Shown: piece after piece, positions 43,201-54,561 of the stretch
How positions within the stretch are numbered: the first letter of the stretch is position 1
How the letters are laid out: every line of letters starts with the position of its first letter
From: Anaspis maculata
Lineage: Eukaryota; Arthropoda; Insecta; Coleoptera; Scraptiidae
NCBI GenBank assembly: GCA_949128115.1
Contig: OX421964.1
Coordinates: forward strand, 4,650,001 to 4,714,000
Direction of reading: 5' to 3'
Length of the DNA stretch: 64,000 nt
Program-made: the position numbers and the translations under genes
Notes under the pieces: model-generated
Database searches by the model: none
The model's input: only the letters and a program-made list of their open reading frames with translations
Told to the model about the DNA's origin: nothing

Positions 43201-45323
43201 GATGAAAAAATAACCTGTACCCATATCCTGCATATTTTGTTCCAAATAATCGCAAAGAATACGATACTTTTGCTGAAATATGAAGAATCAGCATTTACCT
43301 GTACTTAAACTAGACTGCCTACATTGCTACGGCTCCAGTGGAAGGCTGACATGGTGTTTATAGCTAGGAACTTATATTTTCTGTGGATTTATTTTCTGGA
43401 AATACCATTGACCGTCCTGCTATTGTGACTGCTATTCTTTGCTGCTCTGCTGACATGAATGAAGTATAGCGTTCAAAATGATATACCGGGTGATCATTTG
43501 AAAACTATCCACCTGCAATCACTCCCGATTCCTAGTCTATATTTCTTCAAGCAAAAACAGGTCGATTTTTATATCGAGGGTGACATCTAAAACATACATT
43601 GGAAAATTTCCATCTTCAGCCCCCTCGCCCCCACCCATCCCAAAAATAAAATTTCAAATGACACTACCTACCTTGCGATACATCAAATTGAAGGAAACTA
43701 AATTCTCTTTTTGTAGAAGATATTTTCAAAAATTTTAACTCTACCCCCCTGAGTGTCCAAAAATTCTCTGAGTGTCCCTTTCAATACTTTGGACCCCACA
43801 ATTCTTTCCAGTTCAGTCAGCATGATCCTGAATAGCTTCAAAAAAAAAAAATTCTTGGAGGAAAAAGTGTCACCCAAATTGACCTCATTGCTCTCCCCCA
43901 TCTCAACTTTAAAATTTAGCAAAGTACCACGCACTTTGTGATACATCAAATCAAAGGAAACTAAATTATCTTTTTAAAAAAATTTTTTTGTAATTGTCAA
44001 CCCCTCCCCGATTCAACTGGACATTTGAAGTATTTTGGTAGAAAAACGGAGGCTTTAAAAATTTCGAAAAAATTGTGTTCAGGAAGAGATTTCAATTCCC
44101 TTTTGATTCGATGTATCACAAAGTAGGTATTGTCATTTTAGATTTTGAGGTGAGGAGGGAGGGGAGCGAAAGGGTGAATTTGGGTGGCACTTTTTCCATG
44201 TAAAATTTTCTCTTTCGATGCTGTGCAGGATGACGTTGACTGCATTGAAGAGAATTGAGAGGTCAAAAATATTTAATTGGACACTCAGATAACAGGAAGA
44301 GGGGTGGGGTTAAAAATTTCAGAAACATTTTTTCAGAAATAGAATTGAATTCTGTTGAATTTGATGTATCGCAAAATAGGTAGTTTCGTTTGAAATTTCA
44401 AAGTTGGGGTAGGTGGGAGCGAGGAGGCTGAAGATAGAAAATCGCTAATATATGTTTAAGATGTGCCCCTCGATATAAAAATCGACCTGTTTTTGCTCGA
44501 AGACATTTTCAATAGGAATCGGGAGTTATTGCAGGTGGATAGTTTTCAAATGATCATCCGGTATTTTCTTATCCCTGCATTGGATTGCTAAATAACTGAG
44601 TGCTGAGTATCAACTTGGTTTAATAGAACCTTTGGCTCTCGGCTGTAATCAAGATACAAATAAAAACCAGCTTGAAGTTCATAAGCAAAACAATATTTTG
44701 TACCCCGTTGAAACAACTATTATTTGATTATATGGAAGGTAGACTTGCCTTAGTGTTCTCTTCTCTTGTCACTGATGCACTTCAATTGGTAATAACTAGC
44801 TTGGCGCTATTATCAATGATTATTTAATTTGTCGTAATTGTCTCCAGTCTTTAAATTCGATTTTTCAACTTCATGATTTACCATGTATAACGAATGGGAA
44901 TCTAGTAAACGTTCGTACTTGTATTTTTGTTTGTCGCTCTTTCACCAACAGTTTACTGAGATCTCTCGAACGAACAAAGCTGGGAGGATCCAAAGATCCA
45001 CCCTTCAAACGCTGGTAGCTCCCAACGTCTAAAATGGAAGTCGAATAACTTTTCAAATATTTCTCGTGGTCTCGAGATAAAAAATTCCATTTACTGTTAT
45101 ATGGTTGTGGTCCGACGTGACTATTCAATATTTTATTGAATCATTTTCAGCTTGGACTATCGAATCGACTAGTCCAGGCACTACTACAATCAAATCGCTG
45201 ATGAACTTCTGGAGAATGGCTTCTCGTTTTCCCTGGATCTCATTCACTGATTCATCCAAATTTCCGATCCGCCACTCCCATTTCTTCCAATTTAAGTCTC
45301 AGTCTGCTCCATACATGCTATAG
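40280..45323 (+). CDS. Microexon gene 2: small secreted Tyr/Pro-rich protein
   Basis: Exons 40280-40354, 40443-40485, 40779-40830, 41164-41233, 41421-41519, 42988-43159 and probably 45151-45323. Junction phases (0,1,2,0,0,1) are consistent and give 227 aa. Exon 1 encodes a signal peptide; the second ATG at 40310 gives the compact form MKEIIIVVVFAVAVA. The mature part starts HDNSADSEIQKRAG, then threonine/serine-rich, then aromatic (GMTSYFSPSYPTYPFNGYNL, then MDYGYQYPFDSY), then a lysine-rich block (RKKKRNKKG) and a Thr/Pro stretch. No cysteines and no known domain. Alternative end: if the weak donor after 43159 (GTCTGT) is skipped, the frame stops at 43306-43308. Exon 7 has a good acceptor but lies antisense to a decayed Tc1 transposase, so it may be an exonised TE or wrong. 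It lies 2.3 kb after gene 1 on the same strand. Confidence 0.7.
41735..42165 (+). mobile_element. LTR-like sequence of a Gypsy-type retrotransposon
   Basis: Starts TGTTACGAGCGGCG, is GC-richer than its surroundings, and has a core promoter-like CATATATAAGCACC near 42037 followed by GACAGTCAGTAATG, as in an LTR U3/R region. The exact 3' end is unclear. It sits in intron 5 of gene 2. Confidence 0.5.
42175..42290 (+). pseudogene. Gypsy-type integrase fragment
   Basis: The frame reads QHLSKVVDEHQRDWDRHLPI, matching the conserved stretch near the end of the Ty3/Gypsy integrase core (VDEHQRDWD followed by HLP and a hydrophobic run). The RS..HEST continuation is lost. It directly follows the LTR-like sequence, so the internal region is almost wholly deleted. 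Confidence 0.65.
42290..42560 (+). mobile_element. Fragment of the hAT-like family seen at 10.1-13.6 kb
   Basis: Homologous to about 10560-10790: the TTTATTT(C/T)GCGCACTT block, TGTCGAAATAAATGAAAGTGACA, and CCTGTTAAAAAGGCACT correspond closely. No ends are recognisable. Confidence 0.6.
42565..42850 (-). mobile_element. tRNA-derived SINE, minus strand
   Basis: On the minus strand a tRNA-like head (GGAACTTGCGGTGTGGTGAT, B-box GGTTCGATCCCAGCC) begins near 42825 and is followed by a unique body. The head differs from the SINE at 27.7 kb, so a second family is present. Confidence 0.6.
43484..44563. mobile_element. TACCGGGTGATCA fold-back element, copy 2 (complete)
   Basis: Same family as 20200-21917 but without the nested MITE. 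Ends TACCGGGTGATCATTTGAA and TTCAAATGATCATCCGGTA are inverted. The two halves are inverted copies down to a short centre, making about 1.08 kb of self-complementary sequence in the last intron of gene 2. Confidence 0.85.
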
Positions 45324-45855
45324 CGGATGCATTTCTGAGGGATGGTCAAGATAATCTCTCAATGCTGTGGTTTCTCGGAAAGTCATTGACGATTCGAGCT
45401 CGATGCCGTCTAGCATTGTCGTCAACATGAATAATGTTATCGCCGACATTCTGAGCGTTGATCATTCATAAAAAAAATGCCTTCTCAAAATTACTGATAC
45501 CAAGTTAGTCTCTTATTCTCCTATTAATGGTATATTCACTACTACACACAGTTACTCCTCTACCTCCAAAAGCCACCCCTTGCTTTTATGTTCTCTTCCA
45601 CGCTCTTTTCATCTTCTCTCCACCATACCAGAACCTTTCCACATGATCAAAAAATAATGAACTAACTTTCATTCGTGAACAAACACCTAATACGTTACAA
45701 AAGATAGTGATTGTTCCAATTTTCGTCACGATGCGATAGTTACAACCATTTCTAGGTAAGCAAGAACGCTGACTCCTTTCAAAAGCGAGCAGTTGTGGTG
45801 GTAGAAGTAGTAGTAGTAAAATGCTCCATGACCGTTTTCGGCTCTGGCTATTCAC
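45140..45855 (-). pseudogene. Decayed Tc1-like transposase
   Basis: On the minus strand near 45450-45335 the fragments HVDDNARRHRARIVNDF and IERLSWPSLRNASA match the Tc1 DNARPHTARIV..LEWPARSPD region. Upstream (45620-45560) RFWYGGEKMKRAW fits the VWRRPGE region. Downstream (45310-45150) LEEMGVADR and LQKFISDLI fit the C-terminal end. Stops and frameshifts are frequent. The sequence is antisense to the proposed last exon of gene 2. Confidence 0.6.
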
Positions 45856-45929
45856 ATTTCAAAATTTGGATAACTAGTTAGTAGGTATGGCGGCAGTTGA
45901 GGCAGACGTTTCTAGGGACTTTTATCTGG

Positions 45930-46180
45930 TGACTTTTGGTTGGCAACACTGAATCTAGTGACTTTTTGGACAGGTCGTTAAGCATTGGATCTGTATTACC
46001 GGCATTTGACAGGTGGCGCGGGAAATTTGAAAAGTTTTTAGATCATCTGGTGACTTTTGGTTATTATCACTGAATCTAGTGACTTTTTTGACTGGTCGTC
46101 AAGCATTTAATCTGTATTATCGGCATTTGACATGTGGCGGATTTTAACGTGCGGGAAATTTGAAAAGTACGTGGAATTTG
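45930..46180. repeat. About 115-bp tandem repeat at the outer end of the left arm
   Basis: Two to three units with TGGTGACTTTTGGTT, CACTGAATCTAGTGACTTTT and CGGCATTTGACA. The mirror lies at about 56786-57036. This outer stretch is where the arms differ most. Confidence 0.7.
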
Positions 46181-46439
46181 GATTTGACAGGTTGGGTCAC
46201 AGATTGTGTTTGGCAGGAGACATTTGTTAGCTTGAAAGCGCGGGATGTTTGAATTCCCTATACCCACTGAAGCACTCCTCATTGTATCTTAACCCTTGCA
46301 AACTCTCAAGTGGTTTGGTTTCAATAGTTATTTTTGGTATATAAACGCAAGCAAATAGAACCATTTTATTGACAGACCAATATACTGTGCTAGTTACATG
46401 GACAATAATTACATACAGTTCAGGGTAAGACCTCAACAT

Positions 46440-47400
46440 CATGATTTATTCGTAGTTTAATTCACATAACTGCTTACATAGACAATTATATTAAATTCAA
46501 AATAAAGCACAAACAGGTGATCATAAACAAATTTACAGTATTGATTATACATAAAAACATTGATTACTAAAATTACTTGAAATCGAAGTACGTTCGATAA
46601 AATTTCTTAGTTGCTTACATAGACAATTACGTCAAATTGAAATAAGGCACAAACAGGTGATCGTGAACGATTTTTCATAGCTGAGTATACAGGCATCAAC
46701 TACCTATAATCGAAAAACATCTAATACATGTTCTTAGTTGCTTACATAGACAATTACGTGAAACTTAAAATAAGGTACAAACAGGTGAGCATGAATGACT
46801 TTTCATAGCTAAGTATACAGACATTATTCACTTGAAATCGAAGTACATTTGATACAATTTCCCAGCTGATTACCGCATACCATTACATAAAATTTGAAAT
46901 AAGGCACAAACAGGTGATAATAAACAAATTTACATAGTTGATTATACATAGAAGATATGCACACGAACATAAAATCGAAGTACATTTGACTATTTTTTAG
47001 TTGATTACATAATATACAATTACATGAAATTCAAAATAGGGCACGGAGAGGTGATCATAAACAAATTTACAGTGTTGAATAATACAAACTTGAATTACTC
47101 AAAATCGAAGTAGGTACATTCAATACAATTTCTTAGTTACTTACATAGGCAATTACGCGAAATTCAAATAAGGCCAAAACAGGTGTTCGTGAGCGATTTT
47201 TATAGCTGATTACACAAACATTGAATACTTTAAAATAGGAGTAGGTACTTTTAATACAATTTCTTAGTTGATTATACCATATAAAATTATTTGAAATTTG
47301 AATTGAGGCACAAACAAATTATAATAAACGAATTTATAGGGTTGATCACACAAATATCAATGACCTGAAATCGAGGTACATTTTTAATACAATTTCTCAG
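46440..47400. repeat. About 120-bp tandem repeat in the left arm
   Basis: About eight imperfect units with TTAGTTGCTTACATAGACAA, GGCACAAACAGGTGATCA, AAATTTACA.(A/G)TTGATTA and GAAATCGAAGTACATT. The mirror copy is at about 55566-56526. Confidence 0.8.
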
Positions 47401-47987
47401 TACAAACATCATTCACCCAAAGTCGAAGTACACTTAACACGACAACTTGATGGTCGGCAGTTCTGATGTGCCGGTCGCGAGGCAAATTGTTGGAATCATC
47501 GTCATCATTATTGGACACAATTAACTCCTTCATGGAGCCAAAATTGAGTAGCTTGGAATTCTTATAGCTCAGTTTTATTATTTTCACTTTGCAAACGACA
47601 TCACTTCTATTCTCGGGTGCTGGGAAGGCGAAGGGCCCACTGTTGGCTCTTAGAGAGAATCGTTGATAGTGTGAATTCAGTAACTGGATCAGGTTGACAG
47701 TATAATTCTAGTTATTGTAGTTGTGATGAGAACATTCCAGGTGAGTACTACAAAAAAAAAAAATCAAAAATTGTATGTTATGTCTAACAGGATATTATAA
47801 TACAAGTTTCATAAGACATAGTATTGTTGGGGGGTACGGAAAATGAACGAGTGAATATGCCTCCACGACCGTGAGGCTTATTGTTTGTAGGTATATGCAT
47901 TTCAACTACCTGAGAAGTCGCACCCAAAATAACGGCTCTTGCCAACAGGGAATTGGTTGAAGGCCTTTTTTCTTATAATTTATAAGG

Positions 47988-48404
47988 TTATGACGGTATT
48001 ACGGGAGCATAATTATTGAAAATAAAACATGCTAATTGTCGCAAGGCCCTTAAGGTCGTGAGTGGCGTGACAATATCCACCATGTAAACCGTGGTAATAA
48101 GTTTGAATTTGAACAATCTATACTGTTTATCCGCGTAACCAGTCTTTTTTCCATCAACTGTAGTCATTCCACAGAGTTTTAACAAGAGATTGATTTTTTT
48201 TTTCAATAAAGTTTGACCATCGAATCTGTGGGTGATTTTTTTTTTTGCATAAGCATGAGACATTACATTGAAAAAGATCGATGGAATTGGCTTAGCTTTG
48301 CGTGGGGTAGGTATAATATACAGCGAGCCGCGGCTTTGCAGTCGTTTCCAAAAATCCGGAACTATCGACCAGGGGCCTGTATCGAAATAGAATTTTTTTG
48401 TCAA
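47988..48404 (-). CDS. Hypothetical frame in the left palindrome arm
   Basis: Exact mirror of the frame at 54562-54978, with an identical predicted product. Same caveats: late ATG and no family match. Confidence 0.3.
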   Translation of the reverse strand: MTKKFYFDTGPWSIVPDFWKRLQSRGSLYIIPTPRKAKPIPSIFFNVMSHAYAKKKITHRFDGQTLLKKKINLLLKLCGMTTVDGKKTGYADKQYRLFKFKLITTVYMVDIVTPLTTLRALRQLACFIFNNYAPVIPS

Positions 48405-49544
48405 AAGAGAGTTAAATTTTTTTCTAAATATAACCCGTACATATAGTAATGTGTTTCCATAAAAATATGTACTTAAATAAATGAATTGTCCGCATAAACA
48501 TAGTGAAAATTAAACTTACACGAAAAACACAAACACGGCACAGCACCAACCCATGAGGCTGCTAGATAACGAATGCAAACGCACCACCACCACCTGTCGA
48601 CTGGGTGGTTGTTCGTAACTTCTTACCTGAAAAGCCCTGAGCTATTAATTTTTTTTACCTGAAAGATCGTGTCTGAACAGGAATTTTTAGTATCATATGC
48701 ACATATTCACGGAGCCAGCAGATAATCAATAATTATTATATAAATAGAAACTTTATTTAAAAATTACTTTGTGCTTATCACATAATGCTCCGACTTGAAA
48801 AATATCAGCGCTGAATTTTGTCAGTCCAGTACGGCAATGTAAAAATAAAAAAATATAAAAGATATAAGTATTTAGGAGCTCAATGTGTTGAAAAGATGTT
48901 TTAATAAAAACTATTAACATATGGACAAATTTACATAAAAATACCTAATGTTTTTCAATGCTCAAAGGTATTAGCCTAAAATGTTAGCGATTATCGATTG
49001 CATTGAGTACACCTGCCTACTGAAATTTTTCAAGTACCTGAGGGTCTAATATAAACGACTCTAGCAAGCCAGCATTTTATAAGAATTTTCTACTTGACCG
49101 ACCTTGAATTTTCAATAAATACCCTTTGATTACCAGGTTGAGAAAGAACGAATGAATACGAGAGGTAGCCAGTAGTGTAGGTAGCGCGACCGAAGAAATT
49201 AACAAGAGAGTTTTGCAGCATTGCCCACCCGCTGACGAGTGCTCTTCAAGCTACAAATATCTCCGGATCAAATATGTACCAAGCCATATGCGTAGTATCA
49301 GAATGGTGCATCTTAATACTTAACTCGGCCCTTTCAGGATGTACCTATGGGAGAAGTTTGTGCAAATAAAAATACGCACTAGTTATTGGTTACAGCTTTG
49401 TTCATTTCAGATTTTTAAACAGTTCCATACTCCTATCCTTACCTTAGATATGAAAGATTTTATTGTATCTATCTATGTACTAACAAGACTCTAAGAATTT
49501 TCATTCACATGTTCGAAAATATTTGCAGTCATTTCTTACAATAA

Positions 49545-50363
49545 TTAAAGGGTTTGACTGTCGAAGAGACAAATATGGTTTCGCCAGCTAATGATGTTGG
49601 ATATAAGAATCCAAGCTCGCATAGAAGGTCGAACGCAACCCGTTGACGCCTCTAATATTATTATCCCACTTTCTCGTCGTCTTCCTTCCAATAAAAGTAC
49701 CTCGCCAACATTAGCACTTTTGGAAGTTTTTAAATACACTAACTTATCTGTAACTGCGCCTGGGTCGGTAGGACAGCCATATTCTTCATTTTTTTCAATT
49801 CACTGAAATTCTTTGCCACTTCTTTTGAGGCTGGAACCTAACTTGGAGAGATTTCTATAGGTCCTTATTGGTGCAGATTGACCTTTTGTCGAGAATCCAA
49901 ATCGGTAGCAAGAAGCATCATGGACAAAGTCGTCATCACTCATTTCATCATCCATTGTCTCACCGCTGTCCGTCGTTTTCAGATTTTGAGAGAAGGTTAC
50001 TTCTAATTGATGAGATCTCGAGTGTATTGCAGATGTAGATGAACTGGTTCCGCACCTACGACGTTGGAATTTTTTTTTGTGTCCATACTTGTTTTGTTGA
50101 AGATATGTTAGCTCGGGACATATTCTTCAAGAAAACTGAGCTATTTTCAATATTTTGTAGGATATATGCGATGGCAGGGCCTTCTTCTCTTTAGTTTCTC
50201 GCACCAAGCGTGCTAACATAGACTTTAAAATACCGAAAACTCGGGCACTTGTTCTAACCTAGGTCTCTCGAAGGACTTTAGTTATAGCGCTTTGAATTTT
50301 TTCGGAAATATTTCTCTTGCTTTCTGCAGCTCTACCTTCTATCGTTATCAAAAGCTCGATCAT
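49545..50363 (-). pseudogene. Left-arm copy of the 273-codon interrupted frame
   Basis: Mirror image of 52603-53421 in the other arm. The segments that are open translate identically in both arms. See that entry for content. Confidence 0.55.
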
Positions 50364-50516
50364 TTCTGGATATTTTGCTCCCGCTCATTCAAATATACAG
50401 ATACTCTTCATTTCACGTTTTACTTATCTCAGCATGATGAATAATCTCACCATTATTTTGTCTCCATCGATTGTCCCCTTTCAGTGTCCACTTCAATGTC
50501 ACCTTTGTACTCTTCA

Positions 50517-50655
50517 GTTGTCCCTAACGTGTCCCTAACGTGTCCCTAACGTGTCTCTAACGTGTCCCTAACGTGTCTCTAACGTGTCCCTAACGTGTCT
50601 CTAGCGTGTCCCCAACGTGTCCCTAACGTGTACTTTAACGTGTTCCCTAACTTGA
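50517..50655. repeat. TGTCCCTAACG short tandem repeat, left arm
   Basis: About 11-12 copies of an 11-bp unit (GTCCCTAACGT with CTCTAACG variants). Mirror at about 52311-52449. It is not a canonical insect telomere repeat. Confidence 0.85.
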
Positions 50656-50869
50656 GTGAAGCGGATCGAACGTGCGGCGATAAAAACGCGCTTGACTAAA
50701 AATGCGCTTGACTGAAGCCACTCTGGACCCGATCGAAACTCGAGCAGATTGAAAGCTGCGATCGAAACGCAGTCACTGCTAGAGACCAGCGTATACCGAC
50801 AAGTCCTAGCGAACAGCCTATAACGTTAACTCCTAGTTGCCGGCCTATGCTGATAGCGACAGCACAAGT

Positions 50870-51062
50870 GATCAGGTTAGGAGTATAGAGACTTAGCGGT
50901 TGAAGCATGACGACTCGGCGGGCAGAGCATGACGACTCAAAAGGCCGACGTATGCAGACTTTGCCAGTGGACAGCGTATAGCGAGAAGTTCTAGTAGTCA
51001 TGCTCTGTCTGCCAAGTCGTCATGCTTTAACCGCTAAGTCTCTATACTCCTAACCTGATCCT
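50870..51062. repeat. Inner hairpin within the left arm
   Basis: GATCAGGTTAGGAGTATAGA at about 50869 pairs with TCTATACTCCTAACCTGATC near 51041; the stem continues through AGCGGTTGAAGCATGACGAC and its partner. Each palindrome arm therefore contains its own smaller palindrome, with a mirror at about 51904-52096. Confidence 0.8.
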
Positions 51063-51119
51063 CCTCACCATTATTTTGTCTCCATCGATTGTCCCCTTTC
51101 AGTGTCCACTTCAATGTCA

Positions 51120-51295
51120 CAGATGATAGCGTTCGCAATCATCGTCTCAACTCCTTTCATCAACGTCACCATCATCAATCATCATCGTCATCAACCCCGA
51201 TCATAGATGATAGCGTTCGCAATCATCGTCTCAACTTCTTTCATCAACGTCACCATCGTCAATCATCATCGTCATCAACCCCGATCATAGATGAT
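51120..51295. repeat. About 84-bp tandem repeat next to the loop
   Basis: Two and a part units beginning GATGATAGCGTTCGCAATCA, with ATCGTCATCAACCCCGATCA near the end. The mirror is in 51671-51846. Arm identity ends inside the last unit, so the repeat may have mediated the join. Confidence 0.8.
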
Positions 51296-51672
51296 AGCGT
51301 TCGCAACCCTGTCGACCTCCAACTCTTCTTCGTCTAGGTACCGTTGCATGCTCTTCACACTCTCTTTAACGTCTGTTGGGGGATCACGTCGAAGTTGCCA
51401 CATGCTAATGAGAGAGAGAAGCCAAGTTAGCGGATGATTTGAAATTATTTTGAGGAGAAAATAGCTTACGTTTGCAGAGATGGTATTGAAGCTCCGCAGT
51501 ACTTGACTCGTAGGGATCGACCTGACGATGATTGCGCTCGCTCGCGGGTGATGTTTTTACGTATGCTTTAGTATTCGACGCGTGCTTTAGGTATGGAGGA
51601 TGTGAACTCTCCCAGTTCTCGGGATCCTAGTTACGATGATGAAGGAGTTGAGATGATGAATGCGAACGTTAG
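51294..51672. other. Unique loop of the palindrome
   Basis: About 379 bp not shared between the arms, with no gene visible. Confidence 0.75.
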
Positions 51673-52602
51673 CATCTATGATCGGGGTTGATGACGATGA
51701 TGATTGACGATGGTGACGTTGATGAAAGAAGTTGAGACGATGATTGCGAACGCTATCATCTATGATCGGGGTTGATGACGATGATGATTGATGATGGTGA
51801 CGTTGATGAAAGGAGTTGAGACGATGATTGCGAACGCTATCATCTGTGACATTGAAGTGGACACTGAAAGGGGACAATCGATGGAGACAAAATAATGGTG
51901 AGGAGGATCAGGTTAGGAGTATAGAGACTTAGCGGTTAAAGCATGACGACTTGGCAGACAGAGCATGACTACTAGAACTTCTCGCTATACGCTGTCCACT
52001 GGCAAAGTCTGCATACGTCGGCCTTTTGAGTCGTCATGCTCTGCCCGCCGAGTCGTCATGCTTCAACCGCTAAGTCTCTATACTCCTAACCTGATCACTT
52101 GTGCTGTCGCTATCAGCATAGGCCGGCAACTAGGAGTTAACGTTATAGGCTGTTCGCTAGGACTTGTCGGTATACGCTGGTCTCTAGCAGTGACTGCGTT
52201 TCGATCGCAGCTTTCAATCTGCTCGAGTTTCGATCGGGTCCAGAGTGGCTTCAGTCAAGCGCATTTTTAGTCAAGCGCGTTTTTATCGCCGCACGTTCGA
52301 TCCGCTTCACTCAAGTTAGGGAACACGTTAAAGTACACGTTAGGGACACGTTGGGGACACGCTAGAGACACGTTAGGGACACGTTAGAGACACGTTAGGG
52401 ACACGTTAGAGACACGTTAGGGACACGTTAGGGACACGTTAGGGACAACTGAAGAGTACAAAGGTGACATTGAAGTGGACACTGAAAGGGGACAATCGAT
52501 GGAGACAAAATAATGGTGAGATTATTCATCATGCTGAGATAAGTAAAACGTGAAATGAAGAGTATCTGTATATTTGAATGAGCGGGAGCAAAATATCCAG
52601 AA

Positions 52603-53421
52603 ATGATCGAGCTTTTGATAACGATAGAAGGTAGAGCTGCAGAAAGCAAGAGAAATATTTCCGAAAAAATTCAAAGCGCTATAACTAAAGTCCTTCGAGA
52701 GACCTAGGTTAGAACAAGTGCCCGAGTTTTCGGTATTTTAAAGTCTATGTTAGCACGCTTGGTGCGAGAAACTAAAGAGAAGAAGGCCCTGCCATCGCAT
52801 ATATCCTACAAAATATTGAAAATAGCTCAGTTTTCTTGAAGAATATGTCCCGAGCTAACATATCTTCAACAAAACAAGTATGGACACAAAAAAAAATTCC
52901 AACGTCGTAGGTGCGGAACCAGTTCATCTACATCTGCAATACACTCGAGATCTCATCAATTAGAAGTAACCTTCTCTCAAAATCTGAAAACGACGGACAG
53001 CGGTGAGACAATGGATGATGAAATGAGTGATGACGACTTTGTCCATGATGCTTCTTGCTACCGATTTGGATTCTCGACAAAAGGTCAATCTGCACCAATA
53101 AGGACCTATAGAAATCTCTCCAAGTTAGGTTCCAGCCTCAAAAGAAGTGGCAAAGAATTTCAGTGAATTGAAAAAAATGAAGAATATGGCTGTCCTACCG
53201 ACCCAGGCGCAGTTACAGATAAGTTAGTGTATTTAAAAACTTCCAAAAGTGCTAATGTTGGCGAGGTACTTTTATTGGAAGGAAGACGACGAGAAAGTGG
53301 GATAATAATATTAGAGGCGTCAACGGGTTGCGTTCGACCTTCTATGCGAGCTTGGATTCTTATATCCAACATCATTAGCTGGCGAAACCATATTTGTCTC
53401 TTCGACAGTCAAACCCTTTAA
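52603..53421 (+). pseudogene. 273-codon frame interrupted by three in-frame stops (right arm)
   Basis: From the ATG at 52603 one frame runs to the stop at 53419-53421 with only three interruptions: TAG 52705-52707, TGA 52837-52839 and TGA 53164-53166. No frameshift is needed. Segment features: helical charged start (MIELLITIEGRAAESKRN), a basic patch (GHKKKFQRRRC), an acidic patch (MDDEMSDDDF) and a hydrophobic end. No family is recognised. In-frame stops without frameshifts suggest recent decay or an RNA-level read-through mechanism; the first is more likely. The mirror copy is at 49545-50363. Confidence 0.55.
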
Positions 53422-54561
53422 TTATTGTAAGAAATGACTGCAAATATTTTCGAACATGTGAATGAAAATTCTTAGAGTCTTGTTAGTACATAGATAGATA
53501 CAATAAAATCTTTCATATCTAAGGTAAGGATAGGAGTATGGAACTGTTTAAAAATCTGAAATGAACAAAGCTGTAACCAATAACTAGTGCGTATTTTTAT
53601 TTGCACAAACTTCTCCCATAGGTACATCCTGAAAGGGCCGAGTTAAGTATTAAGATGCACCATTCTGATACTACGCATATGGCTTGGTACATATTTGATC
53701 CGGAGATATTTGTAGCTTGAAGAGCACTCGTCAGCGGGTGGGCAATGCTGCAAAACTCTCTTGTTAATTTCTTCGGTCGCGCTACCTACACTACTGGCTA
53801 CCTCTCGTATTCATTCGTTCTTTCTCAACCTGGTAATCAAAGGGTATTTATTGAAAATTCAAGGTCGGTCAAGTAGAAAATTCTTATAAAATGCTGGCTT
53901 GCTAGAGTCGTTTATATTAGACCCTCAGGTACTTGAAAAATTTCAGTAGGCAGGTGTACTCAATGCAATCGATAATCGCTAACATTTTAGGCTAATACCT
54001 TTGAGCATTGAAAAACATTAGGTATTTTTATGTAAATTTGTCCATATGTTAATAGTTTTTATTAAAACATCTTTTCAACACATTGAGCTCCTAAATACTT
54101 ATATCTTTTATATTTTTTTATTTTTACATTGCCGTACTGGACTGACAAAATTCAGCGCTGATATTTTTCAAGTCGGAGCATTATGTGATAAGCACAAAGT
54201 AATTTTTAAATAAAGTTTCTATTTATATAATAATTATTGATTATCTGCTGGCTCCGTGAATATGTGCATATGATACTAAAAATTCCTGTTCAGACACGAT
54301 CTTTCAGGTAAAAAAAATTAATAGCTCAGGGCTTTTCAGGTAAGAAGTTACGAACAACCACCCAGTCGACAGGTGGTGGTGGTGCGTTTGCATTCGTTAT
54401 CTAGCAGCCTCATGGGTTGGTGCTGTGCCGTGTTTGTGTTTTTCGTGTAAGTTTAATTTTCACTATGTTTATGCGGACAATTCATTTATTTAAGTACATA
54501 TTTTTATGGAAACACATTACTATATGTACGGGTTATATTTAGAAAAAAATTTAACTCTCTT

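Noticed and set aside
50517..50655. Telomeric repeat
   Set aside because: The TCCCTAACGTG-type unit is not the TTAGG insect repeat, and the array is short and internal to a transposon.
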